From Mesorhizobium sp. WSM3626 (GTDB lineage: Bacteria; Pseudomonadota; Alphaproteobacteria; Rhizobiales; Rhizobiaceae): a DNA stretch of 38,812 nucleotides. This document shows, one piece after another, positions 1 to 7,642 of this stretch. The notes beneath the pieces are model-generated. The model made no database searches, was not told the origin of the DNA, and saw nothing but the letters and a program-made list of their open reading frames with translations. How positions within the stretch are numbered: the stretch's first letter is position 1; each line of letters begins with the position of its first letter. The stretch is taken from NCBI RefSeq assembly GCF_000513935.1, contig NZ_AZUY01000004.1, forward strand, positions 1 to 38,812. Reading direction: 5' to 3'. The position numbers and the translations under genes were made by a program.

Positions 1-210
1 AAACACCATCCCGAACTGCCGCCCCGCCTCAAGCTCTACAACCGCTTGATCGCGCGGCGCAGGGCGGCGGTGGAAACCACATTCGCCACGCTCAAGAACC
101 GCATGCGTCTCACCCGCATCCGCTATGTCGGCCTCGTCAAGGCAACGGCCCAGATCATGCTCGCCACCATCGCCTTCAACATGAGACGATGGGCGGCGAT
201 CACGCCATAG
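1..210 (+). CDS. IS5-type transposase, C-terminal part (cut by window edge)
   Basis: The first base is in frame, and 69 codons run to a TAG at 208-210. The peptide carries the Y-R-E-K signature around the third catalytic acid of IS4/IS5-superfamily DDE transposases (YNRLIARRRAAVETTFATLK), followed by the usual hydrophobic C-terminal helix. The N-terminal half lies outside the window, so completeness cannot be judged. It is the only mobile-element protein seen here. It points toward the salvage operon on the opposite strand and ends about 180 bp from it. Confidence 0.8.
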   Translation, partial: KHHPELPPRLKLYNRLIARRRAAVETTFATLKNRMRLTRIRYVGLVKATAQIMLATIAFNMRRWAAITP

Positions 211-390
211 CTGCGCCCGAAATCCGCCAAACGCCGCAAAGGCGCGGCTCCCAAACCCCGAAAAGCCTCCAAAGCAACGAAAATGGCCGCCCTCAATCCT
301 CACAACACGCCTCCCGCAATATTGCGCAACAGGCCCCTAGAGGGGGAGATGCCCGGCAGGATAGAGGGGGGCGCTGTCCCGCAAACATCT
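211..390. other. Intergenic tail of the insertion sequence
   Basis: No gene is visible in these 180 bases. A GGCCC followed by CTAG at 332-340 fits the end of an IS5-group element beside a YTAR target, but the other end is outside the window, so this is a guess. CCCC-TAGA-GGGG at 334-345 could form a weak hairpin at the end of the minus-strand transporter operon. Confidence 0.3.
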
Positions 391-2139
391 CTAAGCCTCC
401 ACCCTCGCCATATGATCCCCTCCAAACCGCTCCCATTTCGCCGGCGCCGGCTCAAACCCCTGCGGGCGCACCAGCGACGGCACCTGACGCGTGTCGATCT
501 CGAAATGCTCGCATCGCCGGTCGATGGTCGGAACGGCGGCGATCAGCTTCTTCGTATAGGAATGCCTCGGCTTCGACAGCACGGACCGCGCGTCGCCGAT
601 CTCGACGATCTGGCCGGCATAGATGACCGCGATGCGGTGCGCGATCCGCTCGACCACGGCCATATCGTGCGAGATGAACAGATAGGCCAGCGCATATTCG
701 CGCTGCAGGTCGAGCAGCAGCTCCAGCACTTTGGCCTGCACCGAGACATCGAGCGCCGACACCGCTTCGTCGAGAACCACGACGGACGGGTTGAGCATCA
801 GCGCGCGGGCGATGCACAGTCTTTGCCGCTGGCCGCCGGAGAATTCGTGCGGATAGCGCTCAAGGCTGTTCTTGGGCAGGCCGACGCGTTCGAGCAGGCT
901 CGCCATTCTGGCCCGGGTTTGGGCATCTACCCGCCCACCGGTGGCAATCACCGGTTCGCCCAGGATGCTTTCGATGGCCAGCCTCGGGTTGAGCGAAGCG
1001 TAAGGGTTCTGGAACACCATCTGAACGGGTTTGGCGCTGCGCTCCGCCGTGGCCGTTCGCGTGCCGACCGAGAAGCTGCCGCGCGTCGATCGCACCAGCC
1101 CCAGCACCGCCTTCGCGGTGGTGGATTTACCCGAGCCGCTCTCGCCGACGATGGCCAGCGTCTCGCCTTGCATCAGGTCGAAATCGACACCGTCGACGGC
1201 ATGCACCGCGCCGGTCGCGCGGCTGAAGAAACTGCTCTTGAGCGGAAACCGAACCACGAGCCCATCGACCTTCAAGGCCGGTTGCGTGTTCGCGGCCTTG
1301 TCGCGCTGTCCGTCCGCGCGTGTCGCCCGGCCACTGGCGAAATGCGGCACGTCCTGCAGCAGGTGCTGGGTGTAGGGATGCTGGGGGCTGTCGAGGATCT
1401 GGTTCAGTTCGCCCTGTTCCACGGCCTGGCCGTTTTGCATCACCATCACCTTGTCGGCGATGCCGGCAACCAGGCCGATATCGTGGGTAATGAAGATCAT
1501 CGACATGCCGCTTTCGCGCTTCAGCTCGGCCAGCAGCGCCATGATCTGCGCCTGCACGGTGACGTCGAGCGCCGTCGTCGGCTCGTCGGCGATCAGCAGG
1601 CGCGGATTGCAGGCGAGCGCAATCGCGATCATCACCCGCTGCAGCATGCCGCCGGACAACTGGTTGGGTGTGTATTTCAGCCGTCGCGCGGCATCGGGGA
1701 TGCGCACGCGGTCAAGCGCGTCCCTGGCTGCCGCCGTGGCTTGCCGGCCCGTCAGTCCGCGATGCAGGCGGAACGATTCCTCGATCTGGTTGCCTATGGT
1801 CAGCACCGGGTTGAGCGAGGTCATCGGTTCCTGAAAGATCATGCCGATCTCGGCGCCGCGAATGCCGGTCAGTTGCGGTTCAGTCGCGGCTGCCAACTCG
1901 AAGACGGTCCCATCGACCCGCTTCAGCTTCATGGAACCGCCCGTGATGCGGCCGCCGCCGAAATCGACAAGCCGGTTGATCGACAGCGCCGTCACCGACT
2001 TGCCCGAGCCGCTTTCGCCGACAATGGCCAGCGTCTCGCCGTCGGCGATATCGAAACCGACGCCGCGCACGACCTCATTGGCTTTCGGATTGCGGCCGAA
2101 GCCGACGCGCAGGTCCGAGACCGACAGCAGCGGGGTCAT
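391..2139 (-). CDS. Oligopeptide-type ABC importer, fused double ATPase (DppD-DppF)
   Basis: The 582-residue protein has two complete nucleotide-binding domains in tandem, as in GsiA or YejF, so one chain would power the two permeases. The first domain has GESGSGKS, LSGGMLQR and an ADEP Walker B. The second has GESGSGKS, FSGGQRQR and LDEA, where Ala replaces the usual Pro. Both have the switch His (ITHD, ISHD). Each half ends with the oligopeptide-transporter region HPYTQHLL or HSYTKKLI. The ATG at 2139 overlaps the upstream permease stop as ATGA, so the two are translationally coupled. It is the last gene of the salvage operon. The likely cargo is a peptide or muropeptide, inferred from family and neighbours. 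Confidence 0.92.
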   Translation of the reverse strand: MTPLLSVSDLRVGFGRNPKANEVVRGVGFDIADGETLAIVGESGSGKSVTALSINRLVDFGGGRITGGSMKLKRVDGTVFELAAATEPQLTGIRGAEIGMIFQEPMTSLNPVLTIGNQIEESFRLHRGLTGRQATAAARDALDRVRIPDAARRLKYTPNQLSGGMLQRVMIAIALACNPRLLIADEPTTALDVTVQAQIMALLAELKRESGMSMIFITHDIGLVAGIADKVMVMQNGQAVEQGELNQILDSPQHPYTQHLLQDVPHFASGRATRADGQRDKAANTQPALKVDGLVVRFPLKSSFFSRATGAVHAVDGVDFDLMQGETLAIVGESGSGKSTTAKAVLGLVRSTRGSFSVGTRTATAERSAKPVQMVFQNPYASLNPRLAIESILGEPVIATGGRVDAQTRARMASLLERVGLPKNSLERYPHEFSGGQRQRLCIARALMLNPSVVVLDEAVSALDVSVQAKVLELLLDLQREYALAYLFISHDMAVVERIAHRIAVIYAGQIVEIGDARSVLSKPRHSYTKKLIAAVPTIDRRCEHFEIDTRQVPSLVRPQGFEPAPAKWERFGGDHMARVEA

Positions 2140-2978
2140 GCGAACGCTCTCCGCATCCTGGGGTCGAGGATGTCGCGCAAGGCGTCGCCCAAAAGGTTGA
2201 AGCCAAGAATGCTGATCATGATCGCCAGGCCGGGGAAGATCAGCAGCCAGGGTGCCGTCTCCATCAAATTGCGGCTGTCGCTCAGCATCAGGCCGAGGGA
2301 CGCGGCGGGCGGCTGCGTGCCAAGGCCCAGGAAGCTCAAGCCGGCTTCGGTGAGCAGCGCCCAGGCCAGCGCCAGCGTCACCTGCACGGTCAGCGGCGCC
2401 ACGAGGTTGAGCAGCAGGTGCCGCGTGACGATATACCTCGAACTGCTGCCGAAGGTGCGCGCGGCGTCGACGAATTCGCGTGTCTTGAGCGACAGCGCGG
2501 GCCCACGCACCACGCGCGTGAAAATCGGCGTGTAAACGATGCCGATGGCCACGACGCTGGTCCATGTGCCAGGCCCGGCGACGGTGACGATGAGCAGCGC
2601 CAGAAGGATCGCCGGGAAAGCCAGCAGCACGTCCATGATGCGCATCACGACGCCGTCCCAGCGGCGCCCGAGCCAGGCGGCGGCCAGCCCCAGGATCGTT
2701 CCGGCAAGGGACGCGAAGGCCACGGAGAAGAAGGCAACCGTAAAGGACTGGCCGATGCCCGCCATCAGGCGGCTGGCGACGTCGCGGCCGAACAGGTCGG
2801 TGCCCATCCAGTAGGCGGCGCCGGGCGCGTGCAGCCGGTCGATACGGTACTGCGTGATCGGATTGTGCGGCGTCAGCCCCAACAGGCCAAGGATGGCGAG
2901 CAGCAGATAGACGCACACGATGAGGCCGCCGATGCGGCCGCTGCCATGGCCGAAGATGGCACGCAGGATCCGCATCAC
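2136..2978 (-). CDS. Oligopeptide-type ABC importer, permease 2 (DppC-like)
   Basis: This is a 280-residue inner-membrane protein of the DppC/OppC family. A first membrane span follows a short basic N-terminus, then comes the periplasmic motif GTDLFGRDVASRLMAG that marks the family, and then further spans with the cytoplasmic coupling loop near FVDAARTFGSSSRYIVTRHLLLN. It pairs with the DppB-like protein encoded just upstream. Four-base overlaps at both ends, with dppB-like and with the ATPase gene, indicate one translation-coupled operon. Its length is normal for the family and nothing appears missing. Substrate specificity cannot be read from the permease. Confidence 0.93.
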   Translation of the reverse strand: MMRILRAIFGHGSGRIGGLIVCVYLLLAILGLLGLTPHNPITQYRIDRLHAPGAAYWMGTDLFGRDVASRLMAGIGQSFTVAFFSVAFASLAGTILGLAAAWLGRRWDGVVMRIMDVLLAFPAILLALLIVTVAGPGTWTSVVAIGIVYTPIFTRVVRGPALSLKTREFVDAARTFGSSSRYIVTRHLLLNLVAPLTVQVTLALAWALLTEAGLSFLGLGTQPPAASLGLMLSDSRNLMETAPWLLIFPGLAIMISILGFNLLGDALRDILDPRMRRAFA

Positions 2979-3934
2979 TGTTCCCCCAGCCGGATGCGCG
3001 GATCGAGCGCGACATAGGCGAGGTCGACCAGGAGATTGACGATCATGAAGTTGAAGGCGATGAACAGCACGCTGCCCTGCACCAGCGCGTAATCGCGCTG
3101 CAGGATGGCATCGAGCACCATGCGTCCGAGGCCGGGCAGGGCATAGATTTGCTCGACGATGACGGCGCCGCCCAGGAGGTAACCGAACTCTATGCCGCTC
3201 AGCGTCACCACCGGGATCAGCGCATTGGGCAAAGCGTGCCGCCAGATGACACTGCGCGCCGAAGCGCCCTTGCTGCGGGCGGTGCGGACATAATCGTCGC
3301 TCAACACGTCGAGCATCGCCGAGCGCGCGATGCGGGTGACCGACGCCGCGAAGGCGAAGCCGAGCGTGATGGCGGGCAGGATCAGCTGGCTGAGATTGCG
3401 CAAGGGATCCTGCCAGAGCGGTGCGAATTCGCCCATCGCCGGCAGCACGCCGAAGCCGGCCGACAGCGTGTAGATGATCAACAGGCCAAGCACGAAACTC
3501 GGCGTCGACTGGCCGATCATGGCGATGATGCGCACACCGAGGTCGGACGGTTTTTCGTTGTGCGTGGCGGCGTAGATGCCGGCCGGCATGCCGACGAGAA
3601 GCGCGATGATCATTGACAGCACTGCCAATTCCAGCGTCAGCGGAAAACGCTCGAGGATGACGTCGAGAACCGGCCTGCCATAGGTGACGGAGATGCCGAA
3701 ATTGCCGTGCAGGATGCCGCCGATCCAGCGCCAGTATTGAACGAACCAGGGTTGGTCGATACCGAAATAGGCGGCGAGCGAATCCCGTTGTGCCGGCGTC
3801 AGCAGGCCGGCCTCGGTGCCCAGCATCGCCGTGATCGAATCGCCAGGCACCATCCTGATCGCGACGAAGACCAGGATGGATACGCCAAGCAGGACGAGAG
3901 GAAACGTCGCCAGCCTTCGCAAGAGATAGTTCAC
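2975..3934 (-). CDS. Oligopeptide-type ABC importer, permease 1 (DppB-like)
   Basis: The 319-residue protein belongs to the DppB/OppB family. It has an N-terminal membrane anchor (LLRRLATFPLVLLGVSILVFV), the conserved RMVPGDSI segment just after it, several later spans, and a coupling loop YVRTARSKGASARSVIWRHALPNAL. Translation probably begins at the GTG at 3934, with GAGAGG upstream. The gene follows the binding-protein gene by 37 bases and overlaps the next permease by four. Length and motifs are complete. The ligand is unknown; the surrounding MurQ, kinase and MurA genes suggest cell-wall fragments. Confidence 0.93.
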   Translation of the reverse strand: MNYLLRRLATFPLVLLGVSILVFVAIRMVPGDSITAMLGTEAGLLTPAQRDSLAAYFGIDQPWFVQYWRWIGGILHGNFGISVTYGRPVLDVILERFPLTLELAVLSMIIALLVGMPAGIYAATHNEKPSDLGVRIIAMIGQSTPSFVLGLLIIYTLSAGFGVLPAMGEFAPLWQDPLRNLSQLILPAITLGFAFAASVTRIARSAMLDVLSDDYVRTARSKGASARSVIWRHALPNALIPVVTLSGIEFGYLLGGAVIVEQIYALPGLGRMVLDAILQRDYALVQGSVLFIAFNFMIVNLLVDLAYVALDPRIRLGEQ

Positions 3935-3971
3935 GCCAGGAAGACCTCTCGTCCCGTTGCCGAATCCGGCG

Positions 3972-5483
3972 CTATTGGATGGTCACCTTGCTCAGGCTGA
4001 ACAGCGTGCCGGTCGGCGTCGGCACGAAGCCGGCGATGTTCTTCTGCTGGGCCGTGTAGCTGTAGGAGGTGTAGAGCCAGATCCACGGCGATACCTCGGC
4101 GAGGTGCTTCTCGAACGCGGCGAAGATCGCCTTGCGTTTGGCCGGATCGGTCTCGGCGCGGCCCTGCTGCATCTGGCTGTCCAAAGTATCGTCGATGTAG
4201 TTCGCCACCTTCTGCAGATTGCCGGCCTTGGTCCAGTAGCGGTTGTACATGGTGTAGGGGTCGGCGCGGCCGCCATTGAGCGCGATCGCCATGTCGAAAT
4301 CGCCCTTCAGCCAGGCGTCGACATAGACGTTGAGCTCCATCATCTTGATGTCGAGCTTGACGCCGATTTCGGCGAGCTGCGACTGGATGACCTGGGCTTC
4401 CGCCGCCGCCGTCGGCGGCTCGCCGGTGGCGCCGATCACGGTCGCCGAAAAGCCGTCGGCAAGGCCGGCCTCGGCCATCAGCTTCTTGGCCTTTTCGACA
4501 TCGCGCTTGTAGCAGAACAACTGGCTCGGATCGGTCGCCAGCGCTGGGATGGTCAGCGGTCCGGTGACCTTGCCTTCGCCCAGCGCGGCGGTGTCCAGCA
4601 CCTCCTGCCGGTCGATGGCGCAGGAGATCGCCTGGCGCACCTTGAGCTCGGTCATCGGCTTGCGCGACGGGTTGAGCTGCAGCACGTTATAGGCAAGCAC
4701 CGGTACACGGTTCAATTGCAGGTTGGCTTCTTTCGGCACCAGCGTGGCGACGAGCGGGTCGTTGAGCAGGGCGAAATCGATCTGCTTGGTGCGCATGGCG
4801 GCGAGGATCGCCGCCTCATCCGGCAGCACGCTGATCTCGATGCCGTCGACGCCGGTCGCGCCGCCGGCCCAGTCCTTGTTGGCGCTCAAGACTTCCTTGG
4901 CGTTGGGGTCCCACTTGTCGAGCTTGAACGGGCCGGAACCGACCGTCTTGGTGCCGATCGAACCGGCCTTGATTTCAGCCGCCGGAACGATGGCCGCGTT
5001 GACGTCGCTCATCGCCGTCAGGATCGGCGCGTCGGGCTGCGAGAGGTGGAACACGACGGTCGCCGCATCAGGCGTGTCGATGCTGGCGATCGACAGGAAG
5101 TTGGCGCGGGCGGCGGCACCCGTCTTCTCGTCGAGGATGCGCTCGAATGACGCCTTGACGTCGGCGGAGTTCACCGCCGTGCCGTCCTGGAATTTCGCCT
5201 TGGGATCGAGCTTGAAGGTCAGTTCCTTGCCGTCCTTCGAGAATTCCCAGGAGGTGGCGATGGCGGGGATGATCTGCAGGCTGGCGTCGAGCCGCACCAG
5301 CGGCTCGTAGATGAGCTCCAAAAGCCGAAGCGACGAGAACGCCGTCTGCTTGTGCGGATCAAGCCCGGTGGCGTCCTGCGACCAGGCCATGTGCAGCGTC
5401 GCCGCCTGCGCCGAAACCGTGGCGATGCCGAGCATCGCGGCAAGGGTGATGCCCGAAAGCAGCCTTCCTGTAAGATGAACCAT
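3972..5483 (-). CDS. Oligopeptide-type ABC importer, periplasmic binding protein (family 5)
   Basis: The 503-residue protein starts with a Sec signal peptide (hydrophobic SGITLAAMLGIATVSAQA, cleavage probably after residue 27) and continues as a DppA/OppA-type binding protein. Family features include LDPHKQTAFSS, the YEPLVRLD segment, FHLSQPDAPILTAMSD and a C-terminal ISPWIWLYT-like region. A GGGAG precedes the ATG by six bases. It is downstream of murQ on the same strand and separated from it by a hairpin and a 24-bp repeat array. Many family members bind peptides, but some bind sugars or muropeptides. With MurQ and a sugar kinase as neighbours, a MurNAc-containing ligand is a reasonable inference, not a demonstrated one. 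Confidence 0.9.
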   Translation of the reverse strand: MVHLTGRLLSGITLAAMLGIATVSAQAATLHMAWSQDATGLDPHKQTAFSSLRLLELIYEPLVRLDASLQIIPAIATSWEFSKDGKELTFKLDPKAKFQDGTAVNSADVKASFERILDEKTGAAARANFLSIASIDTPDAATVVFHLSQPDAPILTAMSDVNAAIVPAAEIKAGSIGTKTVGSGPFKLDKWDPNAKEVLSANKDWAGGATGVDGIEISVLPDEAAILAAMRTKQIDFALLNDPLVATLVPKEANLQLNRVPVLAYNVLQLNPSRKPMTELKVRQAISCAIDRQEVLDTAALGEGKVTGPLTIPALATDPSQLFCYKRDVEKAKKLMAEAGLADGFSATVIGATGEPPTAAAEAQVIQSQLAEIGVKLDIKMMELNVYVDAWLKGDFDMAIALNGGRADPYTMYNRYWTKAGNLQKVANYIDDTLDSQMQQGRAETDPAKRKAIFAAFEKHLAEVSPWIWLYTSYSYTAQQKNIAGFVPTPTGTLFSLSKVTIQ

Positions 5484-5582
5484 TCTCGTCTCCCATTATT
5501 GAACTCGATGCCTTGCAGTTTCCGCGGGCCGCTTCCAAGGCACACATGCTTTGGAGTATCGGCCCAGTCTATGCGGCTTGAC

Positions 5583-5678
5583 GCCGTCTTGTCTAAAGCG
5601 GCCTCAGCCGTCTTGTCTAAAGCGGCCTCAGCCGTCTTGTCTAAAGCGGCCTCAGCCGTCTTGTCTAAAGCGGCCTCA
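5583..5678. repeat. Four exact tandem copies of a 24-bp unit
   Basis: The unit begins gccgtcttgtct on the plus strand and repeats without change at 5583, 5607, 5631 and 5655. A decayed fifth copy may occupy about 5560-5581. Read on the minus strand, each unit begins with TGA. The first of these is the murQ stop codon and, because 24 is a multiple of three, the rest are further in-frame stops. There are no spacers, so it is not a CRISPR array. It lies in the transcript between murQ and the binding-protein gene. Confidence 0.95.
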
Positions 5679-5686
5679 GGCCGCTT
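5668..5686 (-). terminator. Hairpin at the murQ stop codon
   Basis: On the minus strand AAGCGGCC-TGA-GGCCGCTT is a perfect 8-bp stem with the murQ stop codon as the loop, followed by only a short TTTA. It could be a weak terminator or attenuator between murQ and the transporter genes, lowering or adjusting transporter expression. Without a clear T-tract, full termination is doubtful. Confidence 0.5.
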
Positions 5687-6599
5687 CGTCGCTGATCGCC
5701 TTTCGCAGGAACCCTCCGGCCTTGGCCAAAGCAGCCCGCGCCGCTTCGACGTCGAGGCCGGTGATGGTGACCAGGATCGCCAGCTTGACGTCATTGCCGG
5801 TCCGGTCGAGCGCCTGCCGCGCCTGCGGCGCGGTGCAGCCGGTCGCCTGCATGACGATCCTGATCGCCCGGGCGACCAGCTTCCTGTTCGACGGGTTCAG
5901 GTCGACCATCAGGTTCTGGTAGCTCTTGCCGATGCGGATCATCGAGGCCGTGGTCAGCATGTTGAGCACCAGCTTCTGTGCTGTTCCCGATTTCAGCCGC
6001 GTCGAGCCGGTGAGTACTTCGGGACCGACGACCGGCGAGATGGCGATATCGGCGATGCCGGCAATGGCCGATGCCGGATTGCAGGACAGCGCGATGGTGG
6101 TCGCGCCGATCTGCTTGGCATAGGTCAGCCCGCCGATCACATAGGGCGTGCGCCCGCTGACCGCGATGCCGACCACCACGTCGTCAGGTGTGAGCGTGAT
6201 GTCCTGCAAGGCCTTGGCGCCCATCTTCGGGTCATCCTCGGCGCCTTCCAGCGAGCGCACCAGGGCGTCGGACCCACCGGCGATCAGGCCGACAACCATG
6301 CCTTCTGGCACGCCGAATGTGGGCGGACATTCCGAAGCGTCGAGCACGCCAAGCCGGCCGCTGGTGCCGGCGCCCATATAGATGAGGCGTGCGCCTTTCT
6401 GGAAGGCACGCACGATGCGATCCACCGCGGCGGCGATTTCCGGCAGCACCTTTTCGACGGCCGCGGGGACAAGCCTGTCCTCGTCATTGATCCTGCGCAG
6501 CACGTCGATGGTCGGCATCAGGTCGATGTCGACGGTCTTCGGATTCCGGCCTTCGGAAACCAGCCGGTCCAGCTCAGACATCAACCGTTGCTCAGTCAT
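5676..6599 (-). CDS. murQ: N-acetylmuramic acid 6-phosphate etherase
   Basis: MurQ cleaves the lactyl ether of MurNAc-6-phosphate, giving GlcNAc-6-phosphate and D-lactate, in the cytoplasm. The 307-residue product matches the family along its length: RRINDED near 35-41, the sugar-phosphate-binding [15 protein letters not shown] with Glu90, and EGAEDD with Glu121. These two Glu residues have the same 31-residue spacing as E. coli Glu83 and Glu114. The start is placed at 6599 because that ATG overlaps the stop of a leader ORF as ATGA; an in-frame ATG at 6617 has no good ribosome site. A palindrome and a TTGACG-N17-TAAAAA promoter lie upstream. A sugar kinase, second MurA, RpiR regulator and importer surround it. 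Confidence 0.95.
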   Translation of the reverse strand: MTEQRLMSELDRLVSEGRNPKTVDIDLMPTIDVLRRINDEDRLVPAAVEKVLPEIAAAVDRIVRAFQKGARLIYMGAGTSGRLGVLDASECPPTFGVPEGMVVGLIAGGSDALVRSLEGAEDDPKMGAKALQDITLTPDDVVVGIAVSGRTPYVIGGLTYAKQIGATTIALSCNPASAIAGIADIAISPVVGPEVLTGSTRLKSGTAQKLVLNMLTTASMIRIGKSYQNLMVDLNPSNRKLVARAIRIVMQATGCTAPQARQALDRTGNDVKLAILVTITGLDVEAARAALAKAGGFLRKAISDEAA

Positions 6600-6676
6600 C
6601 CCAATGCTTTCAAACATTCTGCTGCGCGGTCCGGCATGGCTCGACCCGGCAACCGGTGCAGACCGTGGTCCGTCAT
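6596..6676 (-). CDS. 26-residue leader ORF ahead of murQ
   Basis: An ATG at 6676 sits eight bases after a strong AGGAG (6685-6689) and opens 26 codons (starting MTDHGLHR) that end in a TGA overlapping the murQ ATG at 6599. The strong ribosome site belongs to this ORF, not to murQ, so murQ is probably translated by re-initiation. The peptide resembles nothing I recognise. It may be only a coupling device. Confidence 0.55.
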   Translation of the reverse strand: MTDHGLHRLPGRAMPDRAAECLKALG

Positions 6677-6695
6677 CGCAGCTTCTCCTGTTAAC

Positions 6696-6724
6696 TTTTT
6701 AGAATTTGATATTCACATCGTCAA
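6696..6724 (-). promoter_or_regulatory. Predicted murQ promoter
   Basis: On the minus strand TTGACG (6719-6724) and TAAAAA (6696-6701) are separated by 17 bases. This lies between the 6734-6748 palindrome and the leader ORF. The -35 is good and the -10 is weak, which fits an activated or regulated promoter. Confidence 0.5.
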
Positions 6725-6733
6725 CAGAGATTT

Positions 6734-6748
6734 GGAATATTATATTCC
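6734..6748. promoter_or_regulatory. Predicted RpiR operator, murQ unit
   Basis: GGAATATTATATTCC is a perfect 7-1-7 palindrome. Its arms share GGAATA/TATTCC with the palindrome at 9001-9015 in front of rpiR and murA. It is nine bases from the murQ -35 box. Binding by the neighbouring RpiR protein is inferred. Confidence 0.7.
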
Positions 6749-6760
6749 TACACTTGCCAG

Positions 6761-7642
6761 CTATCCCTTGCAGACCGACCTCTTGGCAAGAATGATCGCG
6801 CCGGACACGGCGTCGCCGTCGGCGGGCTTCAGGCGTCGCCGGACGTCGGGGGAAAGCCAGGGCTCGAGCGGGCTGGCGAGGCCACCCAGCAAGGTCACGC
6901 GCGGCGCGCCTTTTTCGAACAGCACCCGCACCAGTGTGTCGATCTGCTCGGCGGCGCTTTGCACGATGCGGCGTCCGGCGGGATCGCCCTGGTCGGCATG
7001 CCGCATCACCATGGGTGCAAGCGCGGCATAGTCCGTGGCGCTGGCGCGGTCCATCCAGGCGACGGCCTCCATCGGGTCGCCGGCGAAGCGCTGCATGAGC
7101 TCCGCCAGCAGCGCCGTTCTTTCGTGGCGACCGTCATGGGCGCGCAGCGCCAGTTGCACGGCTTTCAGTCCGAGGTCGGCGCCGCTGCCCTCGTCGGAGA
7201 TCGGAAATCCATAGCCGCCGGCGCGCAGGTCGCGGCCCTCGACAAACCCAAGGCCGATCGAGCCGGTCCCGGCGATGACGATGGCGCCGTCCTGGCCCGA
7301 ATGCGCGCCAAGGCAGGCGCCGACACCGTCGCTGACGAAGTCGATGCTGGCAAAGGGATGCGCGATTGCCCGCAGCGCCTCCAGCGCGCCTTTGCGGCCG
7401 ATGCCGGCAAGGCCGATGCCGGCATGGATACGGGCGGTCTCGGCGGGCGCGAAACCTGCTTCATCGATCGCCGCGCCGTAGGCTTTGGCAATGGAGCCCC
7501 ACGCTGCCTCGATGCCGAGCCGCGTCGTCGCCGGGCCGGACAGGCCTTGTCCCAGCACCATGCCTTGCGCGTCCTCAAGACGGGCGCGGCAACCGGTGCC
7601 GCCGCCATCGACGCCGAGAAAATAATCCGCGTCGGTATTCAT
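6761..7642 (-). CDS. BadF/BcrA-type sugar kinase (NagK/MurK-like)
   Basis: The 293-residue protein has the ASKHA-fold phosphate motifs LGVDGGGTGCRARL at the N-terminus, AIVIAGTGSIGLG in the middle and VTLLGGLASP near the end, as in N-acetylglucosamine kinases of the BadF/BadG/BcrA/BcrD group. Members of this group phosphorylate GlcNAc, and clostridial MurK also MurNAc. Being next to murQ, it probably makes MurNAc-6-phosphate, the MurQ substrate, and so would replace the PTS route of E. coli. The ATG at 7642 overlaps the murA stop as ATGA, so it is coupled to murA. MurNAc specificity is inferred from context. Confidence 0.85.
   Translation of the reverse strand: MNTDADYFLGVDGGGTGCRARLEDAQGMVLGQGLSGPATTRLGIEAAWGSIAKAYGAAIDEAGFAPAETARIHAGIGLAGIGRKGALEALRAIAHPFASIDFVSDGVGACLGAHSGQDGAIVIAGTGSIGLGFVEGRDLRAGGYGFPISDEGSGADLGLKAVQLALRAHDGRHERTALLAELMQRFAGDPMEAVAWMDRASATDYAALAPMVMRHADQGDPAGRRIVQSAAEQIDTLVRVLFEKGAPRVTLLGGLASPLEPWLSPDVRRRLKPADGDAVSGAIILAKRSVCKG

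Noticed and set aside
283..2535. 750-codon open frame on the plus strand
   Set aside because: It lies opposite the ABC ATPase and permease genes, which have full family motifs; its composition is that of a GC shadow.
2140..3015. N-terminal extension of the fused ATPase reading back to 3015
   Set aside because: The extension is an off-frame reading of the DppC-like permease; the ATG at 2139 overlaps the permease stop and starts at the family N-terminus.
5583..5678. CRISPR-like repeat array
   Set aside because: The four 24-bp units abut directly with no spacers and no cas genes are near; it is a simple tandem repeat.
5219..5794. Minus-strand frame with repeated AEAALDKT peptide
   Set aside because: The peptide repeat is only the 24-bp DNA repeat translated in a non-coding frame, with binding-protein and murQ sequence on either side in other frames.
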